From the NCBI RefSeq assembly GCF_000936425.1, contig NZ_AVFK01000016.1, forward strand, positions 62,001-126,000: a stretch of DNA of 64,000 nucleotides, given 5' to 3'. The translations under genes were made by a program, and so were the position numbers. The notes under the pieces were generated by a model. The model did no database searches, was not told the origin of the DNA, and saw only the letters and a list, made by a program, of their open reading frames with translations. This DNA comes from Skermanella aerolata KACC 11604. GTDB lineage: Bacteria; Pseudomonadota; Alphaproteobacteria; Azospirillales; Azospirillaceae. Shown here one piece after another: positions 44,846-54,147 of the stretch; position 1 is the first letter of the stretch, and each line of letters opens with the position of its first letter.

Positions 44846-44937
44846 GTCACCGGTCCTGAGCAAGGCTCAAAGACCTTATCATCGATGGAGCGGCTGCATA
44901 TGCCTGGAAATCGGGCAGCAGCAATGCCGTAAGTATG

Positions 44938-45231
44938 TCACCCTCCGCTGATCGCGGTCAGCACGACCACCTCTGCGCCGGGCGCTAGCCGAGTTTCCAG
45001 CGTCGCCCGCTCGCCCGACACGAAGACGTTCATGTGGCGCCGGATACTCGGCGTCGTGTCGCAGATACGGTCGCGCATGCCTGGCCAGCGCCTGTCCAGG
45101 GCGTCGATCGCGTCGCCAACCGTGGCGACCGAAGCCGGGATCTCGACTTGTCGGGATGCTTCCGGGAATAGCCTGACCAAGGCGGCCGGAAGCTTCACAA
45201 TGACCGGCAGGCATGCTGGGTCTTCCTGCAT
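44938..45231 (-). CDS. MoaD/ThiS-like beta-grasp protein ending in Gly-Gly
   Basis: This 97-residue protein has the ubiquitin-like beta-grasp pattern of sulfur carriers. It has VIVKLPAALVRLFPEA, a middle helix TVGDAIDALDRRWPG, MNVFVSGERATLETRLAPGA and the terminal VVVLTAISGG. The end Gly-Gly is the site that E1-like enzymes adenylate and thiolate. No moaE, thiG or E1 gene is near. Instead it lies 5 bp after the Asp-box propeller gene, a pairing that points to a shared role. The start is ATG 45231. Confidence 0.82.
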   Translation of the reverse strand: MQEDPACLPVIVKLPAALVRLFPEASRQVEIPASVATVGDAIDALDRRWPGMRDRICDTTPSIRRHMNVFVSGERATLETRLAPGAEVVVLTAISGG

Positions 45232-45236
45232 GGCGC

Positions 45237-46319
45237 TCAGGCCTCGACCACCATTGTCTCGACCGAAAGCACCGTCGGCAGATGCTGGGCGACGCAGGTC
45301 CAACTGTCGCCCTCGTCGGCGCTGGCGTATAGCGAACCTGTGCTCGTCCCGAAATAGACCCCGGCGGGTTCGAGCCGGTCGGTCGCCATGGCTTGACGCA
45401 GGACGCCGAAATAGGTGTTGCCCTGGGGCAGGCCGGTGCGTAGGTCTTTCCAGGTTTCGCCGCCGTCCCGTGTCCTCCAGACCGCCGCCTTGCCGTCGGG
45501 GACATAGCGGCCCGCCGAGTCGCCGTTGAGCGGCAGCAGGTAGAGCGTCGACGGATCGCGCGGATGGGCCGCTGCCGGAAAGCCGAAGCTCGAGGGCAGG
45601 CCCGCTTCGATGCTTGTCCAATGCCGTCCGCCATCGTCGCTGCGGTACATGCCGCAGTGGTTCTGCTGATACAGCCGGTCCGGCATGCCGGCAGCCATGA
45701 CAAGGCAGTGAACGCACTGGCCGAACTCGGGATACCTCTGGTCCTCCGGCATGAAATCGGCCCTGGTTCCCCGGTTGCGGGTCTCCCAGGTCTCGCCGCT
45801 GTCAGCCGTATGGAACACGCCGGCGGCGGAGATCCCGACCCATAGACGCCTGTCGTCATCGGGATGCGGCAGCAGCGAGTGAAGGATGAGCCCGGCTCCC
45901 CCCGGATTCCAGTGGGGCCGCGACGGGTGGTTCCGCAGCCCGGCAAGATGGCTCCAGGTTTCGCCGCCGTCGTCGCTGCGGAACAGCCCCGCCGGATCGA
46001 CACCGGCGTAAAGGCTCGCTCCGCTTTTCGCCAGGCTCCAGACCGCCTTGATCGGCGCTTCCCCTTCCGGATAGGCCAAGCCCGCGCTCGAATGCGTCCA
46101 TGTCGCTCCAAGGTCGCCCGATTTCCAGACGGCGGGGCCGAACCACTCGCTGCCGCCGCCGGCAAGGATCGTTCCCGTGGCTGGATCGGCGATCACATGG
46201 TTCATCGGCCATGTCTCGCAGTAAGGACCGCGAAGCTCCCATGACTGCCGCGCCGCATCGCTTTCCAGGACGAATGCGCCCTTTTTCGTTCCAACCAGTA
46301 TGAGGACTTTGTTCGTCAT
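45237..46319 (-). CDS. cytoplasmic Asp-box (BNR) beta-propeller protein
   Basis: This 360-residue protein carries repeated Asp-box motifs (KSGDLGATW, RSDDGGETW, HTADSGETW, RSDDGGRHW, RTRDGGETW, ASADEGDSW) giving a six- to seven-bladed propeller. It resembles sialidase/VPS10-type folds but has no signal peptide and no visible sialidase Arg triad. It may bind or glue partners rather than cut glycans. ATG 46319 follows GGGGAGG. It is cotranscribed with the MoaD-like gene and divergent from a MarR regulator, with a palindrome in between. Confidence 0.87.
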   Translation of the reverse strand: MTNKVLILVGTKKGAFVLESDAARQSWELRGPYCETWPMNHVIADPATGTILAGGGSEWFGPAVWKSGDLGATWTHSSAGLAYPEGEAPIKAVWSLAKSGASLYAGVDPAGLFRSDDGGETWSHLAGLRNHPSRPHWNPGGAGLILHSLLPHPDDDRRLWVGISAAGVFHTADSGETWETRNRGTRADFMPEDQRYPEFGQCVHCLVMAAGMPDRLYQQNHCGMYRSDDGGRHWTSIEAGLPSSFGFPAAAHPRDPSTLYLLPLNGDSAGRYVPDGKAAVWRTRDGGETWKDLRTGLPQGNTYFGVLRQAMATDRLEPAGVYFGTSTGSLYASADEGDSWTCVAQHLPTVLSVETMVVEA

Positions 46320-46413
46320 TGACGCCTCCCCTGAATTCGACAGTGGGACCGGAGGCGCTGGCGGTCCCGATCGGGACGAATGCGGCGGCACCGGCAAAGG
46401 ACTGGACAATTAC

Positions 46414-46425
46414 GTTGATATCAAC
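46414..46425. promoter_or_regulatory. palindrome in the MarR/propeller intergenic region
   Basis: GTTGATATCAAC is a perfect 12-base palindrome, 11 bp upstream of the marR ATG and 94 bp upstream of the divergent propeller gene. MarR dimers bind such sites, so it could control both genes. Confidence 0.6.
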
Positions 46426-46436
46426 ATTATTAAGGC

Positions 46437-46889
46437 ATGTCAAAGCATGAAGAGACATCCGTCCCCTACGAGGTGACGATCAAGGTTCGTGACACGTGCC
46501 TGTGCCTGCATGTCCAGCGGGCTGCCCGCGCTGTGGCGCGCCGTTTCGATATCGCCCTCCGCCCGCTGGGCCTGACCAACGGCCAGTTTTCCCTGCTGAT
46601 GTCGCTCAACCGGCCCAAGCCTCCCGCCATGGCGAGCGTCGCGGCCTTGCTAGCGATGGACCGTACGACGTTGACCGCAAACCTGAAGCCGCTGGAGCGG
46701 CGTGGCCTCGTCACGGTGTCGGTCGATGAGAAGGACCGGCGCAACCGCCTGATGACGCTGACCCCTGCCGGCCACGCGCTGCTTGCCTCGGCCGTTCCCG
46801 TGTGGGAGCGGACGCACGAGGATATCGACCGGCTGGTCACCAGCTCCGATCCGGACACGTTGCGCGCCGATCTTCGGGCGCTTTCCTGA
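46437..46889 (+). CDS. MarR-family transcriptional regulator
   Basis: This is a winged-helix regulator of 150 residues. The HTH is in MASVAALLAMDRTTLTANLKPLERRGLV, and the wing in DEKDRRNRLMTLTPAG. Cysteines in VRDTCLCLHVQ near the N-terminus could sense oxidants or thiol-reactive compounds, as in other MarR proteins. It is divergent from the propeller-MoaD pair and probably represses it and itself through GTTGATATCAAC. Confidence 0.92.
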   Translation: MSKHEETSVPYEVTIKVRDTCLCLHVQRAARAVARRFDIALRPLGLTNGQFSLLMSLNRPKPPAMASVAALLAMDRTTLTANLKPLERRGLVTVSVDEKDRRNRLMTLTPAGHALLASAVPVWERTHEDIDRLVTSSDPDTLRADLRALS

Positions 46890-46974
46890 GCCCTTTGCAC
46901 CGGCACCAATTACCCGTTCCGTCTGTTACGGCAAAGCCGACAACCGGCCTTGACCCTTCGGGAACAGACTTTCC

Positions 46975-47805
46975 ATGACAGACACCCGCCATATCCCGTC
47001 CGCTCAGCTCGGCTCGCAGGAGCGTGAAGACGTCGACGACATCACGGCGCCGCGCACCCTCATCGTTCACGAGGCAGTCCGGAAGGAGGGCGAGGAGGAA
47101 CTGAGCCGTCCCACGTCTTCCCTGATGTGGTCGGGGCTGGCGGCTGGACTGTCGATGGGCTTTTCCATGGTCGGCGACGGGTTGCTCCGCGCCGGACTGC
47201 CTGACGAGCCATGGCGTCCGCTGATCAGCAGCTTCGGCTACAGCTTCGGCTTCCTGATCGTCATCCTGGGCCGGCAGCAACTGTTTACGGAAAACACCCT
47301 GACCGCCGTCCTGCCCTTGCTGCACGGGCGGAGCTGGGTCCGATTGCGCGACGTGGCGCGGCTATGGGCCATCGTCTTCTCGGCCAACATCCTGGGAACG
47401 CTGCTATTCGCCTGGAGCGTCGAGGCGACGCAGGTCTTCTCTCCGGAAGCCAAGGAGCAGTTCATCGAGCTTGGCCGCCACGCCGCCGAACCCGCCGCGA
47501 CCGTCACCTTCACCAAGGCGATCTTCGCCGGCTGGATCATTGCCTTGCTGGTCTGGCTGCTGCCGTTGGCAGGAGCGGCCAAACCCTTCGTGATCGTCGG
47601 CCTGACCTATCTGGTCAGCCTCGGCGAACTCGCCCACATCATCGCCGGCTCGGTTGAGGTCGCCTGCGCCGCCTTTGCCGGAGCGGTGACATGGAACGAA
47701 TACCTGACAGGCTTCCTGCTGCCGACCCTGGCGGGCAACGTCGTCGGCGGGGTAGGGCTGGTGGCGCTGCTCGCCCACGCCCAGGTCAGGGAGGAGGGGA
47801 GCTGA
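46975..47805 (+). CDS. formate/nitrite-transporter-family channel
   Basis: This inner-membrane protein of 276 residues is of the FNT family, closest in style to YfdC. A soluble N-terminal 50 residues precede six helices. FNT-like stretches are FSMVGDGLLRAGL, GRQQLFTENTLTAVLPLL, WAIVFSANILGTLLFAW and LGELAHIIAGSVEVACAAF. Formate, nitrite or a similar small acid is the likely substrate. It lies 85 bp after marR on the same strand and may be read from that promoter. Confidence 0.9.
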   Translation: MTDTRHIPSAQLGSQEREDVDDITAPRTLIVHEAVRKEGEEELSRPTSSLMWSGLAAGLSMGFSMVGDGLLRAGLPDEPWRPLISSFGYSFGFLIVILGRQQLFTENTLTAVLPLLHGRSWVRLRDVARLWAIVFSANILGTLLFAWSVEATQVFSPEAKEQFIELGRHAAEPAATVTFTKAIFAGWIIALLVWLLPLAGAAKPFVIVGLTYLVSLGELAHIIAGSVEVACAAFAGAVTWNEYLTGFLLPTLAGNVVGGVGLVALLAHAQVREEGS

Positions 47806-47841
47806 GGGAGATAACTGCTAAGGACGGGCGCGTCCTGGATT

Positions 47842-48039
47842 TTAATCGAACTCCATCGCGCAAAGATAAAGATGCTCCCAATTCGCCTTTTCGGTTATAC
47901 GATTATTGACGATTTGCGATATGTCTTCTGCTATGCGGACGCCCGAGCCGATGTGAACTTCGAAAGATGCAGCTCTTCTCGATGCTCTCAATTGCTCGAT
48001 GAACTGGGCTTTGTTCTTTTCGATTTCGTCCAAGTTCAT
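47842..48039 (-). CDS. small hypothetical protein
   Basis: This 65-residue product (start NLDEIEKNKAQFIEQL, middle FEVHIGSGVRIAEDI) has lower GC than its neighbours, hinting at transfer. The ribosome site (AGGACG) is weak. It converges with the FNT gene. No family is recognised. Confidence 0.45.
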   Translation of the reverse strand: MNLDEIEKNKAQFIEQLRASRRAASFEVHIGSGVRIAEDISQIVNNRITEKANWEHLYLCAMEFD

Positions 48040-48165
48040 TGATCGTGGTCGTCCTAGGCGAGTGTTTTACATACCTATTTCGATATTTGCGATAGCACTA
48101 TGCATGGAGTCCGTCAACCAATTACGCATTCTCCTGCGTCGAGCTTCGCTTGGCCAGCCGACCCT

Positions 48166-48903
48166 TCAGTAAACCACATCGGTGAAGTAAAGCCCGTCCG
48201 GCGGCGCCGTCGGGCCGCCCTTCGACCGGTCGCGCGCTTCCAGCGCTTGCCGCACCTGCTCCACCGACCAGCGGCCTTCGCCGACCTGGACCAGGGTGCC
48301 GGTGATGTTGCGGATCTGGTGGTGCAGGAAGGACCGTGCCCGCGCCGTGATCCGGATTTCGTCGCCGGTGCGGACGACGGTCAGCACGTCCAGCGTCTTT
48401 ACCGGCGAGTTCGCCTGACACATGCTGGCGCGGAACGTCGTAAAGTCATGGCGGCCGATCAGCACGCCGGCCGCTTCGTTCATAACCTCCGCATCCAGCA
48501 GGCGGCCGGTCTGCCATGCCCGGCCCCGGTCCAGCGCCAGCGGCGTCCGGCGGTTGACGATGCGATAGATATAGCCGCGCTCGCGAGCGGAAACCCGGGC
48601 GTGGAAGTCCTGCGATACCGCTTCCGCCTTCAGCACGGTGATACGGGCCGGGCGCATGTGGTGGTTCAACCCGTCGCGGACGGCGCGCTCCGACAGGTCT
48701 TTCTCCACGTCGAAATGGGCGACCTGTCCCAGAGCATGGACACCCGCATCGGTGCGGCCGGCGCCGTGGACGCGGACGGTCTCGCCGGCCAGACGCTCGA
48801 CTGCCTCCTCCAGCGATTGCTGGACGGAAGGGCCGTTGTCCTGCCGCTGCCAGCCGACAAAGTCGCTGCCGTCATACTCGACGGTCAGTTTCCACCGGTT
48901 CAT
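48166..48903 (-). CDS. truA: tRNA pseudouridine(38-40) synthase
   Basis: It modifies uridines 38-40 in tRNA anticodon stems. The catalytic Asp is in [25 protein letters not shown]-type [12 protein letters not shown] opens the protein, and [20 protein letters not shown] is near the end. The 245-residue length is normal. The ATG overlaps the fmt stop as ATGA (48900-48903). It is the last gene of the def-methyltransferase-fmt-truA cluster. Confidence 0.97.
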   Translation of the reverse strand: MNRWKLTVEYDGSDFVGWQRQDNGPSVQQSLEEAVERLAGETVRVHGAGRTDAGVHALGQVAHFDVEKDLSERAVRDGLNHHMRPARITVLKAEAVSQDFHARVSARERGYIYRIVNRRTPLALDRGRAWQTGRLLDAEVMNEAAGVLIGRHDFTTFRASMCQANSPVKTLDVLTVVRTGDEIRITARARSFLHHQIRNITGTLVQVGEGRWSVEQVRQALEARDRSKGGPTAPPDGLYFTDVVY

Positions 48904-49835
48904 GACGCCGCCAGCACGCTTCCGACAGCCGCGTTGAAGCCGCGCAGGAACGCGGAACCTTCGACCGCCGCCTTGCTTGGCCGCTGGACGCGGGTCAGCC
49001 GGACGGCGCCCTCCGCACAGGCGACGGTAAGGTCGGCGTCGAGCAGAGTGCCGGGGGCGGCGTCCGGAGTACCCTTAGCCAATTCCGCCGCAAGCACCTT
49101 GATTCGCTCGTGCCCCAAGTCGAACCAGACGCCCGGCCACGGGTTCAATGCGCGGACCTGCCGCTCGATGAAATCAGCGGGCTGGCTCCAGTCCAGCCGT
49201 CCGTCGTCGCGGCTCAGCTTGGCGGCATAGGTGACGCCTTCGGCAGGCTGCGGTTCCGCCGTCAGCCGGCCTTCGGCCAGACCGTCGAGCGCTTGCACTA
49301 TCAACCCGGCGCCCAGTTCCGCCAGCGCGTCGTGAAGGCTTCCGGCTGTCGTCTCCGCCGTGATCGGCACGGTGCCCTTCAGCAGCATGGCGCCGGTATC
49401 CAGCCCGGCGTCCATCTGCATGATCGTGACGCCCGTCTCGGCATCACCCGCCAGGATCGAGCGCTGGATGGGTGCGGCACCACGCCAGCGCGGTAGCAGG
49501 GAGGCATGGATGTTCAGGCAGCCCATGCGGGGGGCGTCCAAGATCGGCTGTGGCAGGATCAGCCCATAGGCGGCCACGACGGCGCAATCCAGATCGAGCG
49601 CCGCGAACTCCGCCTGGGCTTCGGCGCTGCGCAGCGACTTCGGCGTACGGACGGGGATTCCCCGATCTTCCGCCAGCACATGGACTGGCGAGCGCTGCAC
49701 CTGATGCCCGCGCCCGGCGGGACGGGGCGGCTGGCTGTAGACGCAGACCACCTCATGGCCGGCGTCGATCAGCGCCCGCAGGCTGGATGCCGCGAAATCG
49801 GGCGTGCCCATGAAGGCGAGGCGGAGACGGCTCAT
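48900..49835 (-). CDS. fmt: methionyl-tRNA formyltransferase
   Basis: It formylates initiator Met-tRNA. The family marks are [18 protein letters not shown] at the start, the folate/catalytic [20 protein letters not shown], and [20 protein letters not shown]-terminal OB-like domain follows. The 311-residue length is normal. ATG 49835 is used; GTG 49844 would add three residues. Its stop overlaps truA. Confidence 0.97.
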   Translation of the reverse strand: MSRLRLAFMGTPDFAASSLRALIDAGHEVVCVYSQPPRPAGRGHQVQRSPVHVLAEDRGIPVRTPKSLRSAEAQAEFAALDLDCAVVAAYGLILPQPILDAPRMGCLNIHASLLPRWRGAAPIQRSILAGDAETGVTIMQMDAGLDTGAMLLKGTVPITAETTAGSLHDALAELGAGLIVQALDGLAEGRLTAEPQPAEGVTYAAKLSRDDGRLDWSQPADFIERQVRALNPWPGVWFDLGHERIKVLAAELAKGTPDAAPGTLLDADLTVACAEGAVRLTRVQRPSKAAVEGSAFLRGFNAAVGSVLAAS

Positions 49836-49874
49836 GCCTGACACTCTCGGATTACTTGACCGTATCGGTAAATA

Positions 49875-50699
49875 TCAGCCGATTGGCTTCTGGAGAACGG
49901 CGACCATGCGCCACGCCTGTTCCGGATCGTCGATCGCGACGTCCATGTCCAGCCCGCCATACCACGCGACCGTTTCCAGGCTGCCGCTGGCGCGGGCCAG
50001 CGCGTCGACTTCCTGCACGGTGAAACGGCGCTGGAACGCGCGGTCGCGGATGACCTGTTTGCGCTTGTCTTCCCAGATGGTCAATGTGGTGGTCACCTGC
50101 GCCACCTGGCTGACCGGGTTCATCGAGTCGCCGTCCGATCCCCAGCGCACCTTCACCCGCGTTCCGTCCTGGGTGACTTCCCAGCCATCCTCGGTCGCGT
50201 CGTCGATGTTGAACAGCTCGCGCGGGTGCGGCAGCTCGATGATCAGGACTCCGCCGGGGTTGAGCGCATCGGCCACCCGGCGCAGGCATGAAATCACGGC
50301 ATCGTTGGTCAGCAGGCAGGCGGCCGAACCCAGCAGCAGCAGCGCCAGATCGACCGGCCTCTCCAGCGTGAAGGCGGTCATGTCGCCCTGGGCGTAGTTC
50401 AGCGCCACGCCGGCTGCCGCCGCCTTTTCGGTCCCGTACTGCACCATTGCCGGCTCGCGGTCCAGCGCCGTGGCGGCAAGGCCGCGGCGCGCCAGTTCGA
50501 TCGCATGGTTGGCGGGTCCCGCCGCCAGTTCCAGCACGCTTGCCGGATCGCGGCCCATCTGGCGTGCCGCAGCGCGGGTCAGGAACTCGCATTCGTCGGG
50601 AAAATCGCGGTAAGCGAAGGCGATGTCGTAATAGCGGGCGGCGGCGTAGATCCGCTCGTGCTGCGACTGGGAACCGGCAGGTTCGGGGGGAATCGCCAA
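49875..50699 (-). CDS. class I SAM-dependent methyltransferase
   Basis: It transfers a methyl group from SAM to an unknown acceptor. SAM-binding motif I is VLELAAGPANHAIELARRG, with TALDREPAMVQYG as the acidic loop and GGVLIIELPHPRELF later. The gene sits between def and fmt, starting two bases after the def stop with TTG 50699, so it is coupled to N-terminal formyl-Met processing genes by position. Its role there is not known. Confidence 0.85.
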   Translation of the reverse strand: MAIPPEPAGSQSQHERIYAAARYYDIAFAYRDFPDECEFLTRAAARQMGRDPASVLELAAGPANHAIELARRGLAATALDREPAMVQYGTEKAAAAGVALNYAQGDMTAFTLERPVDLALLLLGSAACLLTNDAVISCLRRVADALNPGGVLIIELPHPRELFNIDDATEDGWEVTQDGTRVKVRWGSDGDSMNPVSQVAQVTTTLTIWEDKRKQVIRDRAFQRRFTVQEVDALARASGSLETVAWYGGLDMDVAIDDPEQAWRMVAVLQKPIG

Positions 50700-50701
50700 A
50701 A

Positions 50702-51220
50702 TCAGACCGTTTCCTGCGACTTCTTCGCCTTCTGCAGCTTGCGCATGATCATGTTGCGCTTCAGCAGGGAGATATGGTCGATGAACAGGACACCGTTCAA
50801 ATGGTCAATCTCGTGCTGGACGCAGGTCGCCAGCAGGTTGTCGGCATCCAGTTCGCGGACTTCGCCGTCGCGGTCGATGTAGCGCAGCCGGACCTGCTTG
50901 GGCCTTGTCACGTCGGCGTAGTGGTCGGGCAGGGACAGGCAGCCCTCGTTATGGACGGAGGTCTCGTCCGACTGCCACAGGATCTCGGGATTCGCCATCG
51001 CGAAGGGCTGCGGCTTCTCGTCCTTGTCGGCGACGTCGACCACGATGACGCGCTGGAGAATGCCGATCTGGGGCGCGGCCAGCCCGATGCCGGGCGCCTT
51101 GTACATAGTTTCCAGCATGTCGTCCATCAGACGGACGATGCCTCCGTCGATGTTCTCCACAGGCTTGGCCTTGGCTTTCAGGACGGGGTCGGGCGCAATG
51201 ATAATGGGGCGTATGGCCAT
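50702..51220 (-). CDS. def: peptide deformylase
   Basis: It removes formyl groups from nascent proteins. All three motifs are intact: GIGLAAPQIG, EGCLSLP (metal Cys) and the HEIDHLNG metal site in CVQHEIDHLNGVLF. The 172-residue length is normal and ends in a basic helix. It lies 67 bp after rmuC on the same strand, and heads def-methyltransferase-fmt-truA. Confidence 0.97.
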   Translation of the reverse strand: MAIRPIIIAPDPVLKAKAKPVENIDGGIVRLMDDMLETMYKAPGIGLAAPQIGILQRVIVVDVADKDEKPQPFAMANPEILWQSDETSVHNEGCLSLPDHYADVTRPKQVRLRYIDRDGEVRELDADNLLATCVQHEIDHLNGVLFIDHISLLKRNMIMRKLQKAKKSQETV

Positions 51221-51287
51221 GGAGCCCTGTGACGAATCTCAAGATTTTCAGGATCGAATTTTCAGATATGGCTTTTGGCTTCGCCCG

Positions 51288-52691
51288 TCAAGGCGTCGTT
51301 GCGGGCAGCCGCCACTCCTGGGCCTGAAGTCCCCGCGTCGCATGGTCCAGAGGTTGAAGTTCCGGCAGTTCCGCATTGTTCGGCGCCACGTGAAGGTCAC
51401 GGAACCGGCGGGCGCTGACCAGCACGCGGGTTTCCAGCGTACCGACCGCGCTGTTGTAGCTGTCCACCGCCTTGCCAAGCTGGCCGCCCAGCCGGTCCAT
51501 GTGGCCGCCCAGGTCGCCCAGCCGCTTGTAAAGCTCGGCGCCCAAGTCGCTGATTTCCCGCGCATTGCGGGCCAGATGCTCCTGCCGCCAGCCATAGGCG
51601 ACGGCGCGCAGCAGCGCTATCAGTGTCGTGGGCGTCGCCAGGATCACGCCGCCGTCGATCCCGGCCTCGATCAGGCTGGGGTCCTGCTCCAGGGCCGCGC
51701 TGAAGAAGTTCTCGCCCGGCAGGAACAGCACGACGAACTCGGGCGAGGCGCTGAACTGGTCCCAATAAGCCTTGCCGCCCAACTGCTTCATGTGGTCGCG
51801 GACATGGCGGGCATGGCGGATCAGCGAGGTTCGCCGCGCCGCGTCGTCAGCCGATCCGATGCCGTCCAGATAGGCTTCGACCGGCGCCTTGGCATCGACC
51901 ACGATCGTCTTGCCGCCCGGCAGCTTGACGACCATGTCGGGGCGCAGCTTGTTGCCCTGGTCGTCGGAAACGCTGTGCTGCTCGAAGAAGTCGCAGTGAT
52001 CGACCATGCCGGCCATCTCGACCACGCGTTTCAACTGGATCTCGCCCCAGCGGCCCCGCGCCACCGGCGACCGCAGGGCACGGACCAGATTGGACGTCTC
52101 GCTGCGCAGCTCCCGCTGGCTGTCGAGTAGGGAGAGCACCTGCTGCTTCAGCCCCTCATAAGCGCCGACCCGCTCCTTTTCCAGCGCCTGGATCTGGCCG
52201 TCCATCCGGTCGAGCGACTGGCGGACGGGGTCCACGAGGTCGGAGATCGCCGATTGCCGCTGTTGCAGATCGCCGCGCGCGTTCTCCTGGAACCGCTCCA
52301 GCGTGGTGCGGGCAAGATCGAGGAAGCTCTGGTTGTTGCTGCGCAACGCCTCCGACGACAGCACTTTGAAGGCGTCGCCCAACTTGGCTTCAGCACGCTC
52401 CAGCAGGGCGATCTTCTCGGCGGACAGCAGACGTTCCTGCTCCAGCCGCGTCTGAAGTTGCGCCTTGGCAGTCTTCGTATCGCCGAGTTCGGCGCGCAGC
52501 GCCGCCAGTTCCCGCTCCCGCTGGATGGCTTCGGCCCGCAGGTCGTCGTTCTGGCGAAGCGCGAAGTCGGCTTCCGCCGCCAGGCGTCCCGCTTCCGCCT
52601 GTCCGATGCCCCCGCTGCGCAACAGCAGCACGATGCCTGCCCCGAAGACGAAGCCGAGAACCAGCGACAGCACGTCGAGCGCGAACGGCAT
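51288..52691 (-). CDS. rmuC: RmuC-family DNA recombination protein
   Basis: This is a membrane-anchored nuclease-like protein that limits recombination at inverted repeats. It has an N-terminal TM (LSLVLGFVFGAGIVLLL), a long coiled coil (about residues 35-190), then the RmuC PD-(D/E)XK-like domain with RGRWGEIQLKRVVEMAGM, KLRPDMVVKLPGGKTIVVDA and KAPVEAYLDG. ATG 52691 follows GGAAGGA. The 467-residue length is normal. Confidence 0.94.
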   Translation of the reverse strand: MPFALDVLSLVLGFVFGAGIVLLLRSGGIGQAEAGRLAAEADFALRQNDDLRAEAIQRERELAALRAELGDTKTAKAQLQTRLEQERLLSAEKIALLERAEAKLGDAFKVLSSEALRSNNQSFLDLARTTLERFQENARGDLQQRQSAISDLVDPVRQSLDRMDGQIQALEKERVGAYEGLKQQVLSLLDSQRELRSETSNLVRALRSPVARGRWGEIQLKRVVEMAGMVDHCDFFEQHSVSDDQGNKLRPDMVVKLPGGKTIVVDAKAPVEAYLDGIGSADDAARRTSLIRHARHVRDHMKQLGGKAYWDQFSASPEFVVLFLPGENFFSAALEQDPSLIEAGIDGGVILATPTTLIALLRAVAYGWRQEHLARNAREISDLGAELYKRLGDLGGHMDRLGGQLGKAVDSYNSAVGTLETRVLVSARRFRDLHVAPNNAELPELQPLDHATRGLQAQEWRLPATTP

Positions 52692-52842
52692 CAGCAATCC
52701 TTCCACTACCTCGGCGGGATGGTAGCGGATCGGGAGACAGATTAGAACAGGAGAAGAACGAGGCGGAATACTTAGAATTAAATCTAATTTAAAGTTTAAG
52801 CCAACATCATGGCGCTTATCCCGGTATGCAGGAGGAGGCATC

Positions 52843-53409
52843 ATGAATAAGAACGATACAGTGTCTGATTGCGGCTGCTTCGGCCACGCGGCGCACCCCC
52901 GCCGCACTTTCCTTAAGATCGCGACACTCGGCGCAGGGGCCGCGTTGCTGTCGGCCGGCCTGCCCATGGCATCGGCGCGTGCCGGCGGTCAAGCCGAGGT
53001 GCTGCTGCTGAGCTGCATGGATTACCGTCTGCTGGACGAAGTCGCGCACTACATGGACGGACGCGGTCTGACCGATAAATATGACCACGTGATCCTTGCC
53101 GGCGCCTCGCTGGGTGCGCTCGTGGACGCAAAGCCAGAATGGGGCGCCACCTTCTGGAACCATGTGGATGTAGCGAAGCAGCTTCATCACATCCACAAAG
53201 TGATGATAATCGATCACCGGGACTGCGGCGCCTACAAGGTCTTCGTCGGCCCGGAAACCACCAGGGATAAGGAAACGGAAACCCATTTCCATGCCGAACA
53301 CCTTCGCAAGGTGGCCAACGCCATCGCAACCCGCCACCCGGATCTGAGCGTGGAGTTGCTGCTGATGAGCCTGGACGGTACGGTCGAACCGATCACCCTC
53401 ACGGCCTGA
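52843..53409 (+). CDS. Tat-exported beta-carbonic-anhydrase-like protein
   Basis: This 188-residue protein has a twin-arginine signal (HPRRTFLKIATLGAGAALLS). It is followed by a short beta-CA-like fold with SCMDYRLLDEV (Cys58, Asp60, Arg62) and DHRDCGAYK (His125, Cys128), the expected zinc ligands and Asp-Arg dyad. Two N-terminal cysteines (SDCGCFG) precede the signal. GGAGGAGG precedes the ATG. It would hydrate CO2 in the periplasm if active; it is shorter than standard beta-CAs. Confidence 0.82.
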   Translation: MNKNDTVSDCGCFGHAAHPRRTFLKIATLGAGAALLSAGLPMASARAGGQAEVLLLSCMDYRLLDEVAHYMDGRGLTDKYDHVILAGASLGALVDAKPEWGATFWNHVDVAKQLHHIHKVMIIDHRDCGAYKVFVGPETTRDKETETHFHAEHLRKVANAIATRHPDLSVELLLMSLDGTVEPITLTA

Positions 53410-53459
53410 CCGCTCTATCGGAAAGGCCGGATCAGAAAGGCCGGCTTAGAAAGCTTGTC

Positions 53460-54053
53460 TCAGAACGGCCGGCGGGACCGTAGCGCCGCCGTCAGCGTCC
53501 CGTCGTCCAGATAGTCCAGCTCGCCGCCGACCGGCACGCCATGGGCCAGCCTCGATACCGTGACGTCGCAATCCGCCAGCCGGTCCGTGATGTAGTGGGC
53601 CGTCGTCTGGCCTTCGACCGTGGCGTTCATCGCCAGGATCACTTCAGTCACTTCCGGGCGGCGCGCCCGGTTGATCAGGCCGGCGACGTTCAGGTCGTCC
53701 GGACCGATGCCTTCAAGGGCGGACAGGGTGCCGCCCAGCACGTGGTACAGGCCCTTGAACGATCCCGTACGTTCCAGTGCCCAAAGGTCGCCGACTTCCT
53801 CGATCACGCAGATCAGCGCCTGATCGCGCCGGGGATCGGCGCAGATGGCGCAGGGGTCCTTGGTGTCCAGGTTGCCGCAGACCGAGCAGGTCTTGATCGC
53901 GACCGCCGCCTCGTGCATCGCGTCGGCCAGCGGCGTCAGCAGGCTTTCCCGCCGCTTGATCAGGTGAAGCGCTGCGCGCCGGGCCGAGCGGGGGCCGAGA
54001 CCCGGCAGTTTTGACAGAAGCTGGATCAGGCGGTCGATTTCGGAACTGCTCAA
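53460..54053 (-). CDS. recR: recombination mediator RecR
   Basis: It works with RecO and RecF in gap repair. The HhH start ([20 protein letters not shown]), the zinc finger [16 protein letters not shown], the Toprim [19 protein letters not shown] and the C-terminal [16 protein letters not shown] are all present. TTG 54053 after GGAG gives 197 residues, the family's usual length. The frame is open to 54116 without conserved sequence. Confidence 0.95.
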   Translation of the reverse strand: MSSSEIDRLIQLLSKLPGLGPRSARRAALHLIKRRESLLTPLADAMHEAAVAIKTCSVCGNLDTKDPCAICADPRRDQALICVIEEVGDLWALERTGSFKGLYHVLGGTLSALEGIGPDDLNVAGLINRARRPEVTEVILAMNATVEGQTTAHYITDRLADCDVTVSRLAHGVPVGGELDYLDDGTLTAALRSRRPF

Positions 54054-54103
54054 GATCGCTCCACGTAGAACGGCCCGGAAAGAACGGTATGGGAAAGAAC
54101 GGT

Positions 54104-54135
54104 CCGGCCGCCGCATCCCAAGGTGCGGCGGCCGG
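54104..54135 (-). terminator. GC-rich hairpin between ebfC and recR
   Basis: CCGGCCGCCGCA (54104-54115) and TGCGGCGGCCGG (54124-54135) are perfect 12-base arms with an eight-base loop. It lies after the ebfC stop and before recR. There is no strong U-tract on the minus strand (GACCGTTCTTTCCC follows), so it may only attenuate. Confidence 0.5.
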
Positions 54136-54147
54136 CAGACAGCATGC

